A DNA stretch of 36,214 bases, taken from contig PLKM01000009.1 in NCBI GenBank assembly GCA_003141095.1, positions 1-36,214 of the forward strand. The letters run 5' to 3'. How positions within the stretch are numbered: position 1 is the stretch's first letter; each line of letters begins with the position of its first letter. The translations under genes were made by a program, and so were the position numbers. The stretch comes from Acidimicrobiaceae bacterium. GTDB taxonomy: Bacteria; Actinomycetota; Acidimicrobiia; Acidimicrobiales; RAAP-2. Below, one piece after another: positions 6,389 through 14,862 of this stretch. The notes under the pieces are model-generated. The model did no database searches, was not told where the DNA came from, and saw nothing but the letters and a program-made list of their open reading frames with translations.

Positions 6389-8518
6389 TTAGGCTGGCGG
6401 GTGGACGCTGGAGGCGCCGGCCACTACGCTGCGCAAAACCGCGTCTCGCGCCTCTTTAGCCACCTCGGCGACCCGGGTGAGGTGGCTCATGCGTGACAGC
6501 TGCTCGCACAGGTCGGCGACCTGCTTGGCATTTCTCACGAAGTCGCCGGGCGACGTTTGGCCGATTTCGGCGTCGGCGACGTCAAGGACCGTGCCGAGCG
6601 ACGCCCCCCGGGCCCAGGCGGCGATGGTGGTGGCGAACTTTCCGTCGGGTTCCTTGGCGTGGGGCACGCTGAAGCGGTCCTCGACCTCTCGAATCGTCGC
6701 CGCGGTGACGCGGATCTCGTTGACCCGCTCCGCGATGCTCCCGCGTCGTTCCCGTCCGAGGCGGTCGTTCAACGACCTCTTCTTCTTGGTGGTGACGTGG
6801 TGGGCGGCATTGACCGTTCTCGAGGCTCGCTTCGACTCAAAGACAAAGCATGACAAGAGTCCGGCGAGCTGTGCGGGCTCGAGGTCCTCAAAGACCCCGC
6901 CGATGATCGACTCCGCGATGAGCAGGTCGCACTCGTGGTAGATCGACCGAAGAAGCTGGCCCTGCTGGTTGAGCTTCCAGCCCTCGGCGTAGCCCAACTC
7001 CTCGAGAACGTGGTGGCGCGAGATCATCTGCTCGCCGAGGGGGCGCTTGTTGCCCGTCGGACGGTGGTCGGTCTCGAACTGCGCGTACGAGCGCTGAACG
7101 ACCTCGAGGGCGGTCTCGAACTCGAAGTGGTTGATCAGGTTGGCCGTGAAGTTATAGGTGGGGCGAAACGATGAATGAAGGTCCGATGGTGGGGCCAGGG
7201 CCACCCGACCGACGTCCTGCAGCGCCACTTCGGGGGCGAAGCAGACAATGGCGTGGCCCTCGTCGTCGAGACCTCGTCGTCCGGCGCGTCCGGTCATCTG
7301 GGAGAACTCGCCACTCGTAAGGAATTTACGGCCCGCGTCAGAGAACTTGGTGAACCTCTCCAGGGCCACGGAGCGCGCGGGCATATTGACCCCTAACGCC
7401 AATGTCTCGGTGGCGAACACCACGGCCAGGAGGTTTCGTTCAAAGCACATCTCGACAATCTCTCGAAACGCCGGCACCATGCCCGCATGATGCATGGCGA
7501 GGCCCCGTCGCAAACTGTCAATGAAGTCCGCGTACTCGAGCGCCCGTAGATCGTCGTCGGAGAAACCAACGAGTCGGGATTGGGCCACCGCCTCGATCTC
7601 CTGACGTTCGTCGGGCGTCGTGAAGAGCAATCCATCGCGTCGACATTGGTGGACGGCGTCGTCGCAGGCCGCTCGAGAGAAGATGAAGACGATCACCGGC
7701 AAGAGATCCTCGCGCTCGAGCGCCAAGAGCAGTTCGCTTCGCCGCGGAGCCCGGAACGGTGGTGGAGGCGCGCTCGATTTTGGCCCCTTCCATTTGGGGC
7801 CGGGCCGGAAGCGACGGGTTGCCTTCATCATGTTGTCGATGCGTCGCGCTTCGTCCGAAAGTCGCTCGCCATCGAGAAGGTCGACGATGTCGGCCATTGG
7901 TTGACCGCGTCGCACGACGGCGAGGTGATCGTGGAGTTTGATCGGTCGGGTCTTCTCGACGATCACGTTCGTGGAGCCTCGAACCGCTTGAAACCACTCC
8001 CCTACGAAACCCGCGTTGCCAATGGTCGCCGAGAGGGCGACGAAGCGAACCGACGAGGGGGTGAGTATGAGCACCTCTTCCCACACGCCGCCGCGAAAGG
8101 GATCCTGGAGGTAGTGCACCTCGTCGAGCACAACGAGCCCCAGCGTTATCAGTTGCTGCGATTCGGTGAGCAGCATGTTGCGCAACACCTCGGTGGTCAT
8201 CACAATGACGTCGGCGTTGCGGTTGAGCGATGTGTCACCGGTTAAGAGTCCGACCCGCTTTTCACCGAAGAGCTCACTGAGCTCCTTGTACTTCTGGTTG
8301 GACAGGGCTTTCAGCGGGGTCGTGTAGAAGGCGCGTTCGCCGCGCTCCAGAATTCGACCGATGGCGTAGTTGGCGATCAGGGTCTTCCCGGATCCCGTGG
8401 GAGCGCTGACCAGCACGTTGACGTGCTGGTCGATCGCGTCGATCGCGTCGAGTTGGAATCGGTCTGGTCCGAAGCCGAGACCGTCAATAAAGCGGCTCCG
8501 GTAGTCAGTCGGCGTCAC
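6389..8518 (-). CDS. helY: Ski2/Mtr4-like superfamily 2 RNA helicase, HelY-like
   Basis: 709-aa DExH-box ATPase. Visible motifs are Walker A APTGSGKT (39-46), motif Ia TTPLKALSNQK, motif II DEVH (132-135), motif III SAT, and motif VI QMTGRAGRRG. The C-terminal helical region matches Ski2-like helicases, and the length is shorter than mycobacterial HelY (about 900 aa). In Mycobacterium helY sits beside tatC, as here. A role in RNA processing or decay is likely from the family; the substrate is not known. The GTG start overlaps the tatC stop by four bases (GTGA), indicating translational coupling. Confidence 0.88.
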   Translation of the reverse strand: MTPTDYRSRFIDGLGFGPDRFQLDAIDAIDQHVNVLVSAPTGSGKTLIANYAIGRILERGERAFYTTPLKALSNQKYKELSELFGEKRVGLLTGDTSLNRNADVIVMTTEVLRNMLLTESQQLITLGLVVLDEVHYLQDPFRGGVWEEVLILTPSSVRFVALSATIGNAGFVGEWFQAVRGSTNVIVEKTRPIKLHDHLAVVRRGQPMADIVDLLDGERLSDEARRIDNMMKATRRFRPGPKWKGPKSSAPPPPFRAPRRSELLLALEREDLLPVIVFIFSRAACDDAVHQCRRDGLLFTTPDERQEIEAVAQSRLVGFSDDDLRALEYADFIDSLRRGLAMHHAGMVPAFREIVEMCFERNLLAVVFATETLALGVNMPARSVALERFTKFSDAGRKFLTSGEFSQMTGRAGRRGLDDEGHAIVCFAPEVALQDVGRVALAPPSDLHSSFRPTYNFTANLINHFEFETALEVVQRSYAQFETDHRPTGNKRPLGEQMISRHHVLEELGYAEGWKLNQQGQLLRSIYHECDLLIAESIIGGVFEDLEPAQLAGLLSCFVFESKRASRTVNAAHHVTTKKKRSLNDRLGRERRGSIAERVNEIRVTAATIREVEDRFSVPHAKEPDGKFATTIAAWARGASLGTVLDVADAEIGQTSPGDFVRNAKQVADLCEQLSRMSHLTRVAEVAKEARDAVLRSVVAGASSVHPPA

Positions 8519-9243
8519 TTATGCAACAACTTACCGATGCCGATTGCCAGGAAGTAAAACACCGTCAGTGGAATGGCCAGCGCCAACATCGAGAAGGGGT
8601 CGCTGCTTGGGGTGACGACCGCGGAGAAGACCGTGATCCCGATGAGTGCGTATCGCCAGGTCCTCAGAAGTTGAGCCGGCGTGACCAGCCCGGCGAGTTC
8701 GAGAGCGACGAGAACTACGGGGAACTCGAAGGTCAACCCGAAGATGAACATCATGAGCACGAAGAGGCCCAGGTACTGATTGGGGTTATATTCCGTGACG
8801 AGCGAATGACCGCCGATTGACTCGAGGAAATGGATTGCCCGGCCGAAGATGAAGTAGGCCACCGCCACACCGCCGCAGAAGAACAGTATCGACGAACCCA
8901 CGAATGGCAGCGCGTACTTGCGCTCCTTCGCCTTCAGGCCCGGCGTGATGAAACGCCACGCCTCCCAAAAGAGGATGGGCGATGAGACGAGGAAGCCTCC
9001 GAAGAAGCCGATTTTTATGCGCAGCGTCAGTCCGTCGAGCGGGTTCGTCACCAGGAAGAAGCAGTGCTTGGGGTTGGCGCGGCAGTACGGCTGCTGCAGC
9101 ACCTTCAAGATCTCGGGGTAGAAGATGAACGCAAGGGTCCCAAAGAAGAAGACCACCAATGTCGAGATCATGAATCGTTGGCGGGCCTCGGCCAGGTGTT
9201 CGGCCAACGTCATGCCCGTGGCGGCCTTGCGGAATTTTGACAT
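8515..9243 (-). CDS. tatC: Sec-independent (Tat) protein translocase subunit TatC
   Basis: 242-aa polytopic membrane protein with six hydrophobic segments. The N-terminal TLAEHLAEARQRF matches the conserved TatC cytoplasmic start (HLxELRxR), and FWEAWRFITPGLKAKERKY matches the first cytoplasmic-loop signature (FxPGLxxxER). TatC binds twin-arginine signal peptides and, with TatA/TatB, moves folded proteins across the cytoplasmic membrane. It lies 6 bases after the tatA/B stop, and its own stop overlaps the helicase start. Confidence 0.96.
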   Translation of the reverse strand: MSKFRKAATGMTLAEHLAEARQRFMISTLVVFFFGTLAFIFYPEILKVLQQPYCRANPKHCFFLVTNPLDGLTLRIKIGFFGGFLVSSPILFWEAWRFITPGLKAKERKYALPFVGSSILFFCGGVAVAYFIFGRAIHFLESIGGHSLVTEYNPNQYLGLFVLMMFIFGLTFEFPVVLVALELAGLVTPAQLLRTWRYALIGITVFSAVVTPSSDPFSMLALAIPLTVFYFLAIGIGKLLHK

Positions 9244-9249
9244 CGTCGC

Positions 9250-9645
9250 TTAATTCATCGAGGGGTCGGGAGGCAACATTGAACTGTCCGGTCGAGGAGT
9301 GGGCGGCGCCACGACGGGTGGCTCAATGACCGGCTCGCCGACCGGGGACGTTGGCGCCTCCGACTCGGCGGCTTTGGCGTTCTCCGCCTCTTCCTTGGCG
9401 TCAACTCGATCAGCCAAAGAGTTCAAGAGGTTCACCGGGCTTCGCGCAATACGCGCGATGTCACCCGTGCTCGGCAAGTCGGGGATTGCCTCTCGGACCT
9501 CGGACTCGACTCGCTCCTGCAATCGCTTGAGGGCCCGCCAACTCGAGCCGAGCTTGTGCGCGACTTCGGGGAGTTTGTCGGGGCCGAGCAGCAGTAACAC
9601 CACGGCCACTATGACCATGATTTTTATTGGACTCAAACTGAACAC
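9250..9645 (-). CDS. tatA: Tat translocase pore subunit TatA/TatB
   Basis: 131 aa with the standard layout: short N-terminal transmembrane helix (about 6-20), hinge GPDKLPE, amphipathic helix (VAHKLGSSWRALKRL), then a disordered acidic, Pro-rich tail (VIEPPVVAPPTPRP). The hinge and the long tail are slightly TatB-like, so A and B cannot be separated with certainty. The start is GTG at 9645; TACAAT lies exactly 6 bases upstream, and no ribosome-binding site is seen. It sits between lepB and tatC, so all three work in protein export. Confidence 0.88.
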   Translation of the reverse strand: MFSLSPIKIMVIVAVVLLLLGPDKLPEVAHKLGSSWRALKRLQERVESEVREAIPDLPSTGDIARIARSPVNLLNSLADRVDAKEEAENAKAAESEAPTSPVGEPVIEPPVVAPPTPRPDSSMLPPDPSMN

Positions 9646-9651
9646 CGCACC

Positions 9652-9657
9652 ATTGTA
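9652..9657 (-). promoter_or_regulatory. Candidate -10 element for tatA (leaderless)
   Basis: On the minus strand TACAAT ends 6 bases before the GTG at 9645, inside the 31-base lepB-tatA gap. It differs from the consensus TATAAT at one position. A TTGACA four bases further upstream is far too close to be its -35 element. Confidence 0.45.
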
Positions 9658-9676
9658 GGGGTGTCAACTGGATCGC

Positions 9677-10285
9677 CTAGAGGAAACCAAAGCGTGAAAG
9701 AGGCCAAATTTTGATGAAGGCTTTGCCAATGACGTCTGATCGCGGTATGGAGCCCCAGAAGCGACTGTCGCAGGAGTCCGGGTGGTTGTCGCCCATCATG
9801 AAGTAATGGTTGGCGGGAACCACGACCTTGCCAATGGCGGGCGTCAGTGGTTCGTAGTGCGTCCAAGTCTCCTTCAGCGCCTTGCCATTGATGTAGATGG
9901 TGTTGCCCTTGGACGTCAGGGTGTCGCCGGGAAGCCCGATGACCCTCTTCACCAAGTCGGTGACCGGTGCGCCACAGTGCTCGCTCGGGGGTGCCTTGAA
10001 GACCAGGATGTCGCCTCGATTGATGGTTCCCCATTCGACACTCAACTTTGACACCACGATGCGATCGCCGATCTGCAATGTCGGCTCCATGGAACCCGAC
10101 GGGATGTAGAACGTCTGCACCACGTAGGCGCGCATCAGGAACGACACGGCGACCGCCGCGATGATAATGACCACCCATTCGATCAGACCGCGGCTACGCG
10201 ACCTGATCGGAGCCACCCTCGAATTCGTCGCACTTGGGTTCTCACTGAGAATCTCAGTCTGATGGTCAGGGGTGTCGTCAGGCAC
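9677..10285 (-). CDS. lepB: Signal peptidase I
   Basis: 202-aa type I signal peptidase (S26), which removes signal peptides at the outer face of the membrane. The single transmembrane segment is at about 35-51. The catalytic Ser65 is in PSGSMEPT, the general-base Lys113 in DLVKRVIGLPGD, and the C-terminal box MMGDNHPDSCDSRFWG is complete. The start is GTG at 10285 with TAGCCT 6 bases upstream. It lies between pafA and the tat genes, the place where mycobacteria carry the regulators pafB and pafC. It probably forms a unit with tatA, tatC and the helicase. Confidence 0.93.
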   Translation of the reverse strand: MPDDTPDHQTEILSENPSATNSRVAPIRSRSRGLIEWVVIIIAAVAVSFLMRAYVVQTFYIPSGSMEPTLQIGDRIVVSKLSVEWGTINRGDILVFKAPPSEHCGAPVTDLVKRVIGLPGDTLTSKGNTIYINGKALKETWTHYEPLTPAIGKVVVPANHYFMMGDNHPDSCDSRFWGSIPRSDVIGKAFIKIWPLSRFGFL

Positions 10286-10291
10286 TAAGCA

Positions 10292-10297
10292 AGGCTA
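10292..10297 (-). promoter_or_regulatory. Candidate -10 element for lepB (leaderless)
   Basis: On the minus strand TAGCCT ends 6 bases before the GTG at 10285, in the 18-base gap after the pafA stop. It would let the export genes be expressed separately from the proteasome genes. Confidence 0.4.
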
Positions 10298-10303
10298 CTC
10301 GGC

Positions 10304-11674
10304 TCAGCCGTGGCGCTCCAGGGAGTTCAAGAGCTTCTGAAAACGCTCGTCGTTGCTCTTGAAAGGGTCCTTCAAGAGCACGGTGCGCTGCATCTCGTCA
10401 TTCAACTTGAGGTGCACCCAGTCAACGGTGTAGTCGCGACGCCACTCTTTGGCGGCCTTGATGAAAGTGCCGCGCATGTGCGCACGAGTGGTGGACGGTG
10501 GTATTCGAGAAGCCTGGGCAATTTCGTCGTCACTCACCACTCGCTGAAGGTGCCCGCGAGCCTGACGGCGGTAGTAGAGACCGCGCTGGAGATTGGTGTC
10601 GTGATACAGGAGGTCAATCAGGGCGATCTTCGGATCGCTGAGCTCGGCGCCGCTGCGCTCCTGCTCGCGCTCGATGATCTGCAGCTTCGCGATCCAGTCA
10701 ACGCGATCGGCCAGCCCCATTGGATCACAGCGGTACTGCTCGATGACCTCGCGCCACAGTTTCACCGCGTGAACCTGGTCGGCGGGAACGTCGCGACTCT
10801 GAATGAAGGACTCGGCGCGCTCGCAGAGATCCTCTTGGATTTCGAGTGCCGTCATATCGCGACCGCTCAAGAGCCGCACCGGCTCCTTGCTCCAGAGATC
10901 GTAGGAAATGTCGCGCAAGGCGTTTATTGGTGACGCCATGTTGTAGTCGCGCAGCACCGTGGTCTTGTCCTCGATCATGGCGAGGACGACCGCGGCGGTG
11001 CCGATCTTCAGGTAGGTTGCGAACTCGTTCATGTTCGAGTCGCCGACAATGACGTGCAGCCGTCGGTACTTCTCGGGATCGGCATGGGGCTCGTCACGGG
11101 TGTTGATGATTGGCCGGCTGCGCGTCGTCGCCGACGAGATTGCCTCCCAAATATGCTCGGCGCGCTGGCTCATTGAGTACGACGTGCCCTTGATGTTGGT
11201 GACGACCTTGCCGGCGCCCGTGAAGATCTGTCGGCTGATCAGGTAGGGAATGAAAACCTGCTCGAGTCGAGTCAGGTCTTCGATGCGTTCAATGCAGTAG
11301 TTCTCGTGACAGCCGTAGGAGTTGCCGGTGGAGTCCGTGTTGTTCTTGAAGAGATAAATGTCGCCGCGAATCCCCTCGTCGGCTAGTTGACCCTGGGCGT
11401 ACTCGACGAGTTCTCGAAGGATGGCCTCCCCGGCTTTGTCCTGGGCGACAACGTCGCGCAGCGTGTCGCACTCGGCCGTTGCGTACTCCGGGTGGCTGCC
11501 CACGTCGAGGTAGAGCCGGCTGCCGTTCTCGAGAAAGACGTTGCTCGAGCGGCCCCAGGCGACAACCTTGCGGAACAGGAAACGCGACACCTCATCGGGG
11601 CTCAGCCGTCGTTGTCCGCGAAGCGAGAAAGTGATCCCGTACTCGGTCTCGATTCCGTAGATGCGCCGCAGCAT
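10304..11674 (-). CDS. pafA: Pup-protein ligase PafA
   Basis: 456-aa carboxylate-amine ligase of the glutamine-synthetase fold. It phosphorylates the C-terminal Glu of Pup and joins it to target lysines. Diagnostic segments are the N-terminal RRIYGIETEYG (Glu9 and Glu11, nucleotide/Mg site), RLYLDVGSHPEYATAECD with the catalytic Asp, and KNNTDSTGNSYGCHENY. All are near-identical to mycobacterial PafA and distinguish it from Dop. The frame also allows a GTG at 11695, one base after prcA, but homologues begin at the ATG used here, which has GGCGAG just before it. It is the last gene of the proteasome unit; prcA is directly upstream. Confidence 0.95.
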   Translation of the reverse strand: MLRRIYGIETEYGITFSLRGQRRLSPDEVSRFLFRKVVAWGRSSNVFLENGSRLYLDVGSHPEYATAECDTLRDVVAQDKAGEAILRELVEYAQGQLADEGIRGDIYLFKNNTDSTGNSYGCHENYCIERIEDLTRLEQVFIPYLISRQIFTGAGKVVTNIKGTSYSMSQRAEHIWEAISSATTRSRPIINTRDEPHADPEKYRRLHVIVGDSNMNEFATYLKIGTAAVVLAMIEDKTTVLRDYNMASPINALRDISYDLWSKEPVRLLSGRDMTALEIQEDLCERAESFIQSRDVPADQVHAVKLWREVIEQYRCDPMGLADRVDWIAKLQIIEREQERSGAELSDPKIALIDLLYHDTNLQRGLYYRRQARGHLQRVVSDDEIAQASRIPPSTTRAHMRGTFIKAAKEWRRDYTVDWVHLKLNDEMQRTVLLKDPFKSNDERFQKLLNSLERHG

Positions 11675-11695
11675 GATCTCGCCGTAGCCGATCAC

Positions 11696-12373
11696 TCAGC
11701 TAAGGAGCTCGCTGACTTCGGGGTCACTGAGGCGAAGGAAGGTCCGGCGGTTGCCCCGATCTTCGAGGATGCCCACCTCGAGCTCGGAGGTCTCGATGAT
11801 GCGATCCGGTCCGGCCAGCGCGGTGACCGCGTTCTTCAGTGTCTCCTTCAGGGGGTGGATGATCTCTTCGGAGGCGGCGAAGCGGTCCTTGATGGTCTCG
11901 GCGTCACCCCCGAGCACCGCGAAGCGGGTCTCGTCGGAAATGGTGCCCTCGTACGCCACGCGGTAGAGCTTGGTGGGTCGAATCTTGTTACCCAACTGAG
12001 CCACCAGGATTTCGACTTCGAGTGGTTTTTGACCCTCGGTGAACATGTCGCCGAGGTGCTGGGCGTAGTAATTGGCGAGCGCGCGCGCGTCCACGTCCTC
12101 GCGCGAGTACGTGAAGCCCGTGCCATCGGCCCAGCGGATGCCCGCTTCGCGCAGGCGATCGAACTCGTTGTATTTTCCAACGCCGGCAAACGCGATGCGG
12201 TCATAGACCTCGGAGATTTTGTTGAGTGAGGCTGACGGGTTCTCCGCAACGAGCAGGACGCCCACGTCGTAGATCGCCGCCACCATGGAACGTCCGCGGG
12301 CAATGCCCTTTTGGGCGAACTCCGCGCGATCCTTTATAAGTTGCTCGGGTGACACGTAGAAGTAGTTGCTCAT
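11696..12373 (-). CDS. prcA: 20S proteasome alpha subunit
   Basis: 225-aa alpha-type subunit that forms the outer, gating rings of the 20S core. The N-terminal YVSPEQLIKDRAEFAQKGIA and the RIAFAGVGKYNEFDRLREAG segment are characteristic of actinobacterial PrcA. It has no catalytic threonine, as expected. The ring pockets receive the C-terminal motif of the ARC ATPase encoded in the same cluster. The ATG overlaps the prcB stop in an ATGA arrangement, giving coupled, balanced synthesis of the two subunits. Confidence 0.96.
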   Translation of the reverse strand: MSNYFYVSPEQLIKDRAEFAQKGIARGRSMVAAIYDVGVLLVAENPSASLNKISEVYDRIAFAGVGKYNEFDRLREAGIRWADGTGFTYSREDVDARALANYYAQHLGDMFTEGQKPLEVEILVAQLGNKIRPTKLYRVAYEGTISDETRFAVLGGDAETIKDRFAASEEIIHPLKETLKNAVTALAGPDRIIETSELEVGILEDRGNRRTFLRLSDPEVSELLS

Positions 12374-13164
12374 CGCAGTGTTCCCCCGGCCACTCCCCCA
12401 GATTGGGTGCGCCGCTCGTTGATAGCCCGGAATCTTTCGCCGACCTCATCGGAGGCGAGTTCCTGGAAGCCCTGTTCGGTGATGGTGACCATCATCGGAA
12501 ACAAATTGCGTACGAAGTCGGCGCCGCCCGTACTCGGGTCGTTGTCGCCCGCTTCGTAGAGGGCGAGTGCCCCGAGCTCGAGGGCCGCCTCGCGGTCGAG
12601 GTCGGGGCGAAAACCCAGTCGCAGCGCGCTCTCCGCGAACGGCGAGCCCGAGCCAATGGTGGCGAAATCGAAACGCTCGTAGCATCCCCCGGCGCCGTCG
12701 TATTCGAAGACACGGCCAACCTGATGGCTGGGATCCCACCCGGCGAGCAGGGGCAGCACCATCAGGGGTGAGGAAAGATTGTTTCGCTGGATGATTGGCG
12801 AAAGGTAGTTGGCCTTGCCTTCGAGGCTGAGCGACGAATCGGTCATCTTCTCGTAATGTTCGAAGGAGAGTTGGGCCATCTTGATGAACTCGATCCCACG
12901 AGCGGCGGTACCCGAAATGGCCAGAGCGGTGAAGCGGTCGGCGGCTTCGATCTTTCGAACATCACGACTGGCGATGTAGTGGCCGGTCGCCTGACGATCC
13001 CCCACCATCACGACGCCGTCGCGATAGCGCACCGCGATGACGGTAGTGGCGTGCGGTAACTCGGGTGCGCTCGACGATCGGGGCGTGTCGAGTCCGGCGA
13101 CCTCGACGTAATGGAAAAAGGAGGGGCCCGGATCGCTGTGGGCGTCAAAGAGCGGTAAGCCCAC
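12370..13164 (-). CDS. prcB: 20S proteasome beta subunit (catalytic)
   Basis: 264-aa precursor of the proteolytic subunit. A propeptide of 39 residues ends at HA, and Thr40 becomes the N-terminal nucleophile of the mature chain (TTVIAVRYRDGVVMVGD). Asp56 is equivalent to mature Asp17, and Lys71 in RDVRK is equivalent to the catalytic Lys33. GTAARGIEF matches the family too. The N-terminal propeptide guides assembly and is removed autocatalytically in known homologues. The GTG start lies 2 bases after the pup stop. Confidence 0.96.
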   Translation of the reverse strand: MGLPLFDAHSDPGPSFFHYVEVAGLDTPRSSSAPELPHATTVIAVRYRDGVVMVGDRQATGHYIASRDVRKIEAADRFTALAISGTAARGIEFIKMAQLSFEHYEKMTDSSLSLEGKANYLSPIIQRNNLSSPLMVLPLLAGWDPSHQVGRVFEYDGAGGCYERFDFATIGSGSPFAESALRLGFRPDLDREAALELGALALYEAGDNDPSTGGADFVRNLFPMMVTITEQGFQELASDEVGERFRAINERRTQSGGVAGGTLR

Positions 13165-13166
13165 GG

Positions 13167-13361
13167 TTATTCGCCACCCTTTTGGACGTAGTTGCGCACG
13201 AACTCCTCGGCGTTCTCCTCAAGAACCTCGTCGATCTCGTCGAGAAGGTCATCGAGATCGGCCTTCAATTGGTCGCCCTTGGACGCGTCCACCGAGACGT
13301 CCACGGAGGTTTCTTTCGAGCGCTCGGTGCGCTGTTTTTGGATTCGCTCTTGTTCAGTCAT
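13167..13361 (-). CDS. pup: Prokaryotic ubiquitin-like protein Pup (GGE ending)
   Basis: 64-aa intrinsically disordered protein modifier. The N-terminal half is charged and Gln-rich ([16 protein letters not shown]). The helix-forming stretch [21 protein letters not shown] is the part ARC recognises. The C-terminus is GGE. Mycobacterial Pup ends in GGQ and must be deamidated by Dop before ligation; this one is encoded in the ligatable form. It lies 9 bases after dop and 2 bases before prcB. The ATG at 13361 is weakly supported by an upstream AGG. Confidence 0.95.
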   Translation of the reverse strand: MTEQERIQKQRTERSKETSVDVSVDASKGDQLKADLDDLLDEIDEVLEENAEEFVRNYVQKGGE

Positions 13362-13370
13362 ACATCTGTT

Positions 13371-14858
13371 CTACCTGTCTAGTGCTTCGAGAAGGTCATC
13401 TGCCGTTGGACATACTTCTAGCAAATCCGCCGTGAGTGCGGCGGTACCTCGAAGTGGGTCCATCATAGGAACTCGCTGGAGCGGCCCCTGGCCGATATCA
13501 AAAACCACCGAATCCCAGTTTGCCGCCACGATTTGATCGGGGTAGCGAGCTACGCATTGCCCTCGGAAATATGCCCTCGTCGTGGTGGGGGGGTTGTGAA
13601 CTGCTTCACGAACAAGTTCATCGTCTTGTAATGTCCGTAGCCCCACTCGCTGGGCCAACGAGCGTTGTGGGCGGATGTCGTGGTACTGCAGATCGATCGC
13701 TCGTAACTTGGCGTCGTGGTCGTCGAGGGTGTATCGATCTTGGATTCCCTTCACAATACGCAGTTTCGCGACCCAGTCAACGCGGTCGGCCACGCTCGCG
13801 GCATCGTCGCGAACGCCGTCGAGCATCTGGCGCCACTGCTCGATGATGAGCGACACCTCATCGGTCGGTGCGACAGCGTCGCCGCCGCGCCGCTCCACGT
13901 AGCGCGCCGCCAGGCTCCAAAGTTGGTCCTGAAGGTCCCATGCACTTCGCCACTGATTGTCCTCGCAGATTTCGACCGCGCGAAGCGACACGTCCAGAGA
14001 ATACGAACGCACTGCGCGAACGGGGTGACGAGGAGGGCTCGGGAAGTTCTGCGGGCCTTCGTCTTCGAGCAAGGCCAGCAGGAGTGCGGTCGAGCCGAGC
14101 TTCACCAGCGTCGCAAACTGGCTCAGATTCGCGTCACCAATTATCACGTGGAGGCGGCGGAACCTTTCGGCGTCGCTGTGGGGCTCGTCGCGAGTGTTGA
14201 TGATCGGGCGTTTAAGAGTCGTTTCGAGCCCCACTACTTCTTCGAAGAACTCGGCACGCTGGCTCAGTTGGAAGAAGGGGTCCGCTTGAAGACCGTGAGT
14301 GGTTTCGGCGCCCACTTTGCCGGCCCCCACGATGATCTGGCGAGAAACGAAGTGCGGAACCATGGCGCGAACGATGCTGGCGAACTCGACGTCGCGGCTG
14401 ACCAAGTAGTTTTCGTGCGTCCCGTAGGAGTTGCCCTTGCCGTCGGAGTTGTTCTTGTAGAGGGTGATGGCGCGTTCGGGCTCGAGCGATTCGTTCGCAA
14501 TGGTCAGCGCGCGGCGCATGACCTCCTCGCCCGCGGCGTCGTACAGGGTGGCCTCGCGAGGAGTACGGCACTCGGGTGAGGAGTACTCGGGGTGCGCGTG
14601 GTCGACGTACAGCCGTGCGCCGTTGGTGAGCACGGTGTTCGCCAGGTGGGTCTCGACGATGGGTGCAAACGACGTGAGGCCGAGCACGCCACGGGCGTCA
14701 AGATCAGGCGTCTCGTCATCGAAATCCCAGTTGATTCGCGTGCGTCCCTGCTGGGCGTAGGCGTTCACGATGATGCTCGACGACGTGATGGGATCCACGT
14801 CGGGCCCGCCCGCGATTCCGTACTCGGTCTCGATGCCGAGAACCTTGGCTATGGCCAT
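13371..14858 (-). CDS. dop: Depupylase / Pup deamidase Dop
   Basis: 495 aa, paralogous to PafA and of the same fold. Dop features are the N-terminal KVLGIETEYGIAGGPD, followed by an insertion absent in PafA, and RLYVDHAHPEYSSPE holding the catalytic Asp. KNNSDGKGNSYGTHENY corresponds to the PafA motif. It cleaves the isopeptide bond between Pup and substrate; the deamidase activity is not needed for the GGE-ending Pup encoded next to it. The frame is open 16 codons further upstream, but ATG 14858, four bases after the ARC stop, matches the family start. Confidence 0.95.
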   Translation of the reverse strand: MAIAKVLGIETEYGIAGGPDVDPITSSSIIVNAYAQQGRTRINWDFDDETPDLDARGVLGLTSFAPIVETHLANTVLTNGARLYVDHAHPEYSSPECRTPREATLYDAAGEEVMRRALTIANESLEPERAITLYKNNSDGKGNSYGTHENYLVSRDVEFASIVRAMVPHFVSRQIIVGAGKVGAETTHGLQADPFFQLSQRAEFFEEVVGLETTLKRPIINTRDEPHSDAERFRRLHVIIGDANLSQFATLVKLGSTALLLALLEDEGPQNFPSPPRHPVRAVRSYSLDVSLRAVEICEDNQWRSAWDLQDQLWSLAARYVERRGGDAVAPTDEVSLIIEQWRQMLDGVRDDAASVADRVDWVAKLRIVKGIQDRYTLDDHDAKLRAIDLQYHDIRPQRSLAQRVGLRTLQDDELVREAVHNPPTTTRAYFRGQCVARYPDQIVAANWDSVVFDIGQGPLQRVPMMDPLRGTAALTADLLEVCPTADDLLEALDR

Positions 14859-14862
14859 AGTT

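Noticed and set aside
11387..12229. Long plus-strand open frame (280 codons) across pafA and prcA
   Set aside because: It is antisense to two strongly supported genes, its product resembles no protein, and such mirror frames are expected in GC-rich coding DNA.
13716..14579. Plus-strand open frame of 287 codons
   Set aside because: Fully antisense to dop, whose motifs are intact; no promoter or ribosome-binding site supports it.
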